Assembly (NCBI RefSeq): GCF_001546455.1
Contig: NZ_KQ956802.1
Coordinates: 2,712 to 66,711, forward strand
Direction of reading: 5' to 3'
Source: Gardnerella vaginalis
GTDB lineage: Bacteria > Actinomycetota > Actinomycetes > Actinomycetales > Bifidobacteriaceae
Length of the DNA stretch: 64,000 bases
Numbering within the stretch: position 1 is the stretch's first letter; the number at the start of each line of letters is the position of its first letter. Below the pieces are notes generated by a model that did no database searches, was not told the DNA's origin, and saw only the letters and a list, made by a program, of their open reading frames with translations. Positions 61,280-64,000 of the stretch are shown one piece after another. The position numbers and the translations under genes were made by a program.

Positions 61280-62464
61280 GTGAAAACTGCACGAATTTTT
61301 GCCACCGCAGCCACCGCCGCTTTGTTAACTGTTGGCTTGTGCGCATGTGGGTCTACATCTAAAACAGCGGATCAAAAGACTAGCGGAAATCAAGTAAACG
61401 TAGTTGCAACCACCACGCAAATCTGCGATTACGTAACTCAAATCGCATCCACGGCCGATGCAAAATCTGGATTAAGCCTTAATAAAACCGATTCTCAAGG
61501 CAAAAAGTCTGTAATCGGCGCGCCTTTAGACAAAGCAAAGTCAACAATTAACCTCACCTGCTTGCTTGCTCCAAACGCATCTGCTCACGAGCACGAGATG
61601 ACTCCAGCGCAATCCAAGGCGCTTTCTAAAGCAGATTTAATGCTTGTTTCTGGAGTAGATCTTGAGCACTTCTTAGATCAGGCCGTAAAAGCAACTGGAT
61701 TTAAGGGCACAATGGGCGTAACTTCGGGCATTCTTACTGCCGACGAAATCAAGGATTCAAAGGCGCAAGCTGCTAAAGAAAAGAATCTTCCTTACAAGAT
61801 TGACCGCGGTATTGAAAAGGTTCATGCCGAAAAGTGGCCATTCCCACCAGAAGAAGGCGAGAAGGAGCCAGAATTCCAGTACGATCCACATATTTGGACC
61901 AGCACTAAGAACACAATGATTCAGGTTAAGAATATTGGTAACTTCCTTGGCAAGGCTCTTCCAGAAAGCAAGTCAATCTTCGACGAGCATGTTGAAAAGT
62001 TCGTTAAGTCGCTCACTGATTTGGATTCTTGGGCTACCGAGGCTTTGAACAGTGTTCCAAAGGAGCATCGCGTACTCTTTACTTCCCACGATGCATTTGG
62101 ATACTTCTCTCGCGACTACGGTGTTAAGTTTATTGGCGCCGCGCTTTCCGACTTTAACAGCCAGCAGGATGCAACTGCCGACCATATTAAGGAAGCTGCA
62201 GAATCTGTTAAAAAGTCTGGTGCTGTGGCAATCTTTGCCGAAAACTCCAACAATTCCAAGTCTATTAAGGCTGTGGCTGCTGCTGCAGGCGTAAAGGCGA
62301 TTATTGGCGACGATGCGCTTTATGGCGATTCTCTTGGGCCTGTTGGCTCTGCTGGAGAAACCTATATTGGTTCCATTGTTCACAATGTTCAGACTCTTGT
62401 TAAGGCTTGGGATGGCAAGGTTCCAGACCTTCCAGAATCTGTAAAAACTGCGTTAAAAAAGTAG
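61280..62464 (+). CDS. Zinc/manganese ABC transporter substrate-binding lipoprotein
   Basis: A 394-residue cluster A-I binding protein. Signal peptide with lipobox LCAC, Cys23. The fold begins NVVATTTQICDYVTQI; metal ligands are visible as His in SAHEHEMTP, His in YDPHIW, His in FTSHDAFGYFS and the late acidic site in IIGDDALYGDSLG. These match ZnuA/AdcA-like proteins. The GTG start is preceded by GGAAAGGAAAA. Upstream TTAT-x8-ATAA symmetry at about 61150-61170 could be a metal-regulator site (weak). First gene of a three-gene importer. Confidence 0.88.
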   Translation: MKTARIFATAATAALLTVGLCACGSTSKTADQKTSGNQVNVVATTTQICDYVTQIASTADAKSGLSLNKTDSQGKKSVIGAPLDKAKSTINLTCLLAPNASAHEHEMTPAQSKALSKADLMLVSGVDLEHFLDQAVKATGFKGTMGVTSGILTADEIKDSKAQAAKEKNLPYKIDRGIEKVHAEKWPFPPEEGEKEPEFQYDPHIWTSTKNTMIQVKNIGNFLGKALPESKSIFDEHVEKFVKSLTDLDSWATEALNSVPKEHRVLFTSHDAFGYFSRDYGVKFIGAALSDFNSQQDATADHIKEAAESVKKSGAVAIFAENSNNSKSIKAVAAAAGVKAIIGDDALYGDSLGPVGSAGETYIGSIVHNVQTLVKAWDGKVPDLPESVKTALKK

Positions 62465-62537
62465 TTAATAGGTAGCTACACGCGTAGCGGAAAATCATAA
62501 ATCACTACAAAAGTAGTTACAAGAAGGTTAATTTACG

Positions 62538-63326
62538 GTGAATAAGAGCGTTCTCGCAATGAAGGATTGCGACCTAGCATACGGATATAAAACTGTTGTT
62601 ACTGGTCTTAACGGAAGTTTAGAAGCTGGGCAGGCCTTAGCTTTGATAGGGCCTAATGGTTCTGGAAAAACAACGTTTTTGCAGGCGATAATTGGTATTG
62701 TGCGCGTAAGTGGCGGCGAATTAACAATGCCAAAAACAGTTTCTATAGGCTATGTTCCTCAACAGGTTGATTTGGATTTAACTTTTCCAATTACCGCTAG
62801 GCAAGTGGTTGCAATGGGCTTAAGTAGGCAAACTGGATTCCTTGGTTTGCTTAAAAAAAGCCAGAAAGAAGCTGTTGAGAGCGCTCTTAATCATGTTGGC
62901 TTGCTTAATCGTGCAAATGTTAGGTTTGGTGACCTTTCTGGCGGGCAACGCCAGCGCATTTTGCTTGCACGTGCTATTGTTGCTCGCCCTACGTTGATTC
63001 TTTTAGACGAGCCTTTTAATGGATTGGATGAGCCAAATCGAAAAGAGCTGCTCAATATTATGAAGTCCGCTAAAAAAGAGGGGATTTCGTTTGTTGTGTC
63101 TACTCACGACTTGGTAATCGCGGACGCGATTTGCGAAAAAGCCTTGCTTTTGGCTGGTCGTCAAGTGGCTTTTGGGCCTCTTAGAAAAGTCATGACTAAA
63201 GAAAACATATCTTTGGCTTATGGCGGAAGTATGCCAGCTGCAAGCGCAGGTCTTACTTTGAATCAATTAGCAAACAAAGATGATTCGTTAAACGCATCTT
63301 TAGGAGACGAATCCAATGCTAGCTGA
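62538..63326 (+). CDS. Metal ABC transporter ATP-binding protein
   Basis: A 262-residue ATPase of the ZnuC/MntB type. Walker A GPNGSGKTT, Q-loop YVPQQVDLD, signature LSGGQRQR, Walker B LILLDEPFNGLDE and H-loop STHDLVI. The GTG start lies 73 bp after the lipoprotein gene, preceded by AAGAAGG. Overlaps the permease gene by 11 nt, so they are co-translated. Confidence 0.9.
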   Translation: MNKSVLAMKDCDLAYGYKTVVTGLNGSLEAGQALALIGPNGSGKTTFLQAIIGIVRVSGGELTMPKTVSIGYVPQQVDLDLTFPITARQVVAMGLSRQTGFLGLLKKSQKEAVESALNHVGLLNRANVRFGDLSGGQRQRILLARAIVARPTLILLDEPFNGLDEPNRKELLNIMKSAKKEGISFVVSTHDLVIADAICEKALLLAGRQVAFGPLRKVMTKENISLAYGGSMPAASAGLTLNQLANKDDSLNASLGDESNAS

Positions 63327-64000
63327 ATTGGTTGAGTCACTACGCAAAATCCTCGAGCCTATACCAGGATTTGACTTTATTGCCTCTGCACCCTACATTT
63401 TTAGGCCTTTCTGTTTACTTGTTGTTCTTGCGATTGCTAGCGGAATAGTTGGTGTGTTTGTTAATTTAAGATGCGCCGAGTTTAATGCGGAAGCCTTGGT
63501 TCACGGGATTTTTCCTGGAATCGTAGTAGGAGCGTTATATGGAGGTATTGAGCAAATTATTCCAGGAGCTTCGATTTGCGCAATCTTTCTAGTCGCAGCT
63601 CTTGTGTGGGCATCTAGGTCTCAAAAAATCAACGAGTCAATAATTGCAACAGTTTTAACAACATTTTTTGCGCTTGGAATCGTAATATCTCTTAAAAAGG
63701 GAGATATGTCTGGCCAGCTAGAAGCACTTATGTTTGGTCGTTTACTAGATGTTACAGACGATAGAATGACTCAAGCAATGCTTATTTGTTTATTTGCAAT
63801 CGCAGCGCTTGTTCTAACTTGGAAGAAGCAGATTGTTGTTGCGTTTGACCGCGCTAGCGCACCATTAATGGGTGTTAATACTTTATTTGTAGATATTGTT
63901 CTAAACGTTGGTATTGCAGCTGTTGTTGTGTCTGCATCTTCGGCAGTAGGCGTGCTTCTTGTTATTGGTTATCTTGTGATTCCTGGAGCCAGCGCAAGAT
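63316..64000 (+). CDS. Metal ABC transporter permease (cut by window end)
   Basis: The first 228 residues of an ABC-3 family permease. It begins MLAELVESLRKILEPIPGF, followed by hydrophobic helices and the conserved segments FNAEALVHGIFPGIVVGALY, LEALMFGRLLDVTDD and GVLLVIGYLVIPGASAR, typical of ZnuB/MntC permeases. ATG 63316 overlaps the ATPase gene by 11 nt. The stop lies beyond the window. With the lipoprotein and ATPase it imports zinc or manganese. Confidence 0.88.
   Translation, partial: MLAELVESLRKILEPIPGFDFIASAPYIFRPFCLLVVLAIASGIVGVFVNLRCAEFNAEALVHGIFPGIVVGALYGGIEQIIPGASICAIFLVAALVWASRSQKINESIIATVLTTFFALGIVISLKKGDMSGQLEALMFGRLLDVTDDRMTQAMLICLFAIAALVLTWKKQIVVAFDRASAPLMGVNTLFVDIVLNVGIAAVVVSASSAVGVLLVIGYLVIPGASAR

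Overview
The window looks like a chromosome segment of a Bifidobacteriaceae species with low GC for an actinobacterium, most probably Gardnerella. This is inferred from gene content and order. The conserved actinobacterial neighbourhood is present: PASTA kinase, polyprenyl synthetase, DUF4192, rpoD, parE, parC, sepH, DUF4193, dut and rel, followed by cyclophilin, metINQ, nadE, pflB-pflA, rnd, tig, clc and clpP1-clpP2. Low GC (roughly 40%), many GTG/TTG starts and at least one apparently leaderless gene agree with this.

Layout. 1-6.4 kb is an AT-rich accessory flank: an orphan RelB/DinJ antitoxin, unknown small and membrane proteins, a GNAT acetyltransferase, a duplicated-module membrane protein, an MFS transporter, two arrays of a 32-bp repeat and a broken adhesin-repeat fragment. 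6.4-44.7 kb is mostly core. It is interrupted at 16.2-18.5 kb by an MqsR-like toxin with an MqsA-like antitoxin carrying a Panacea/SocA domain, and by a DUF3791-type remnant. A tRNA-Arg(ACG) at 44.85 kb marks the edge of a roughly 13-kb accessory island (44.95-58.2 kb). The window ends with a LysR regulator, a HAD hydrolase, an NAD(P)HX dehydratase and a zinc/manganese-type ABC importer cut by the window edge.

The island has three parts. (1) One tightly packed operon encodes a small HTH protein, a type III restriction-modification pair (Mod, Res) and a Hachiman-like pair (HamA nuclease, HamB helicase). (2) A module of HTH protein plus nucleotidyltransferase (AbiEii/MenT-type toxin-antitoxin), a DUF2513 protein and an ApeA-like protein lies between two identical 43-bp direct repeats that each carry inverted arms; one copy sits at the promoter of the HTH gene. 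(3) A 1.1-kb stretch (56.99-58.13 kb) is dense in structured DNA/RNA. Two diverged copies of a long hairpin element with compensatory base changes bracket degenerate type I-E-like CRISPR repeats (two exactly 61 bp apart), a hairpin-terminator with mutually exclusive stems, an unknown 98-aa ORF, a predicted three-way-junction element and a tRNA 3'-end fragment. Part 3 is the best candidate for something undescribed.

A separate genome-scale pattern is that many core genes are followed right after the stop codon by 10-15-bp imperfect tandem duplications. All assignments come from reading the sequence; no database search was possible.
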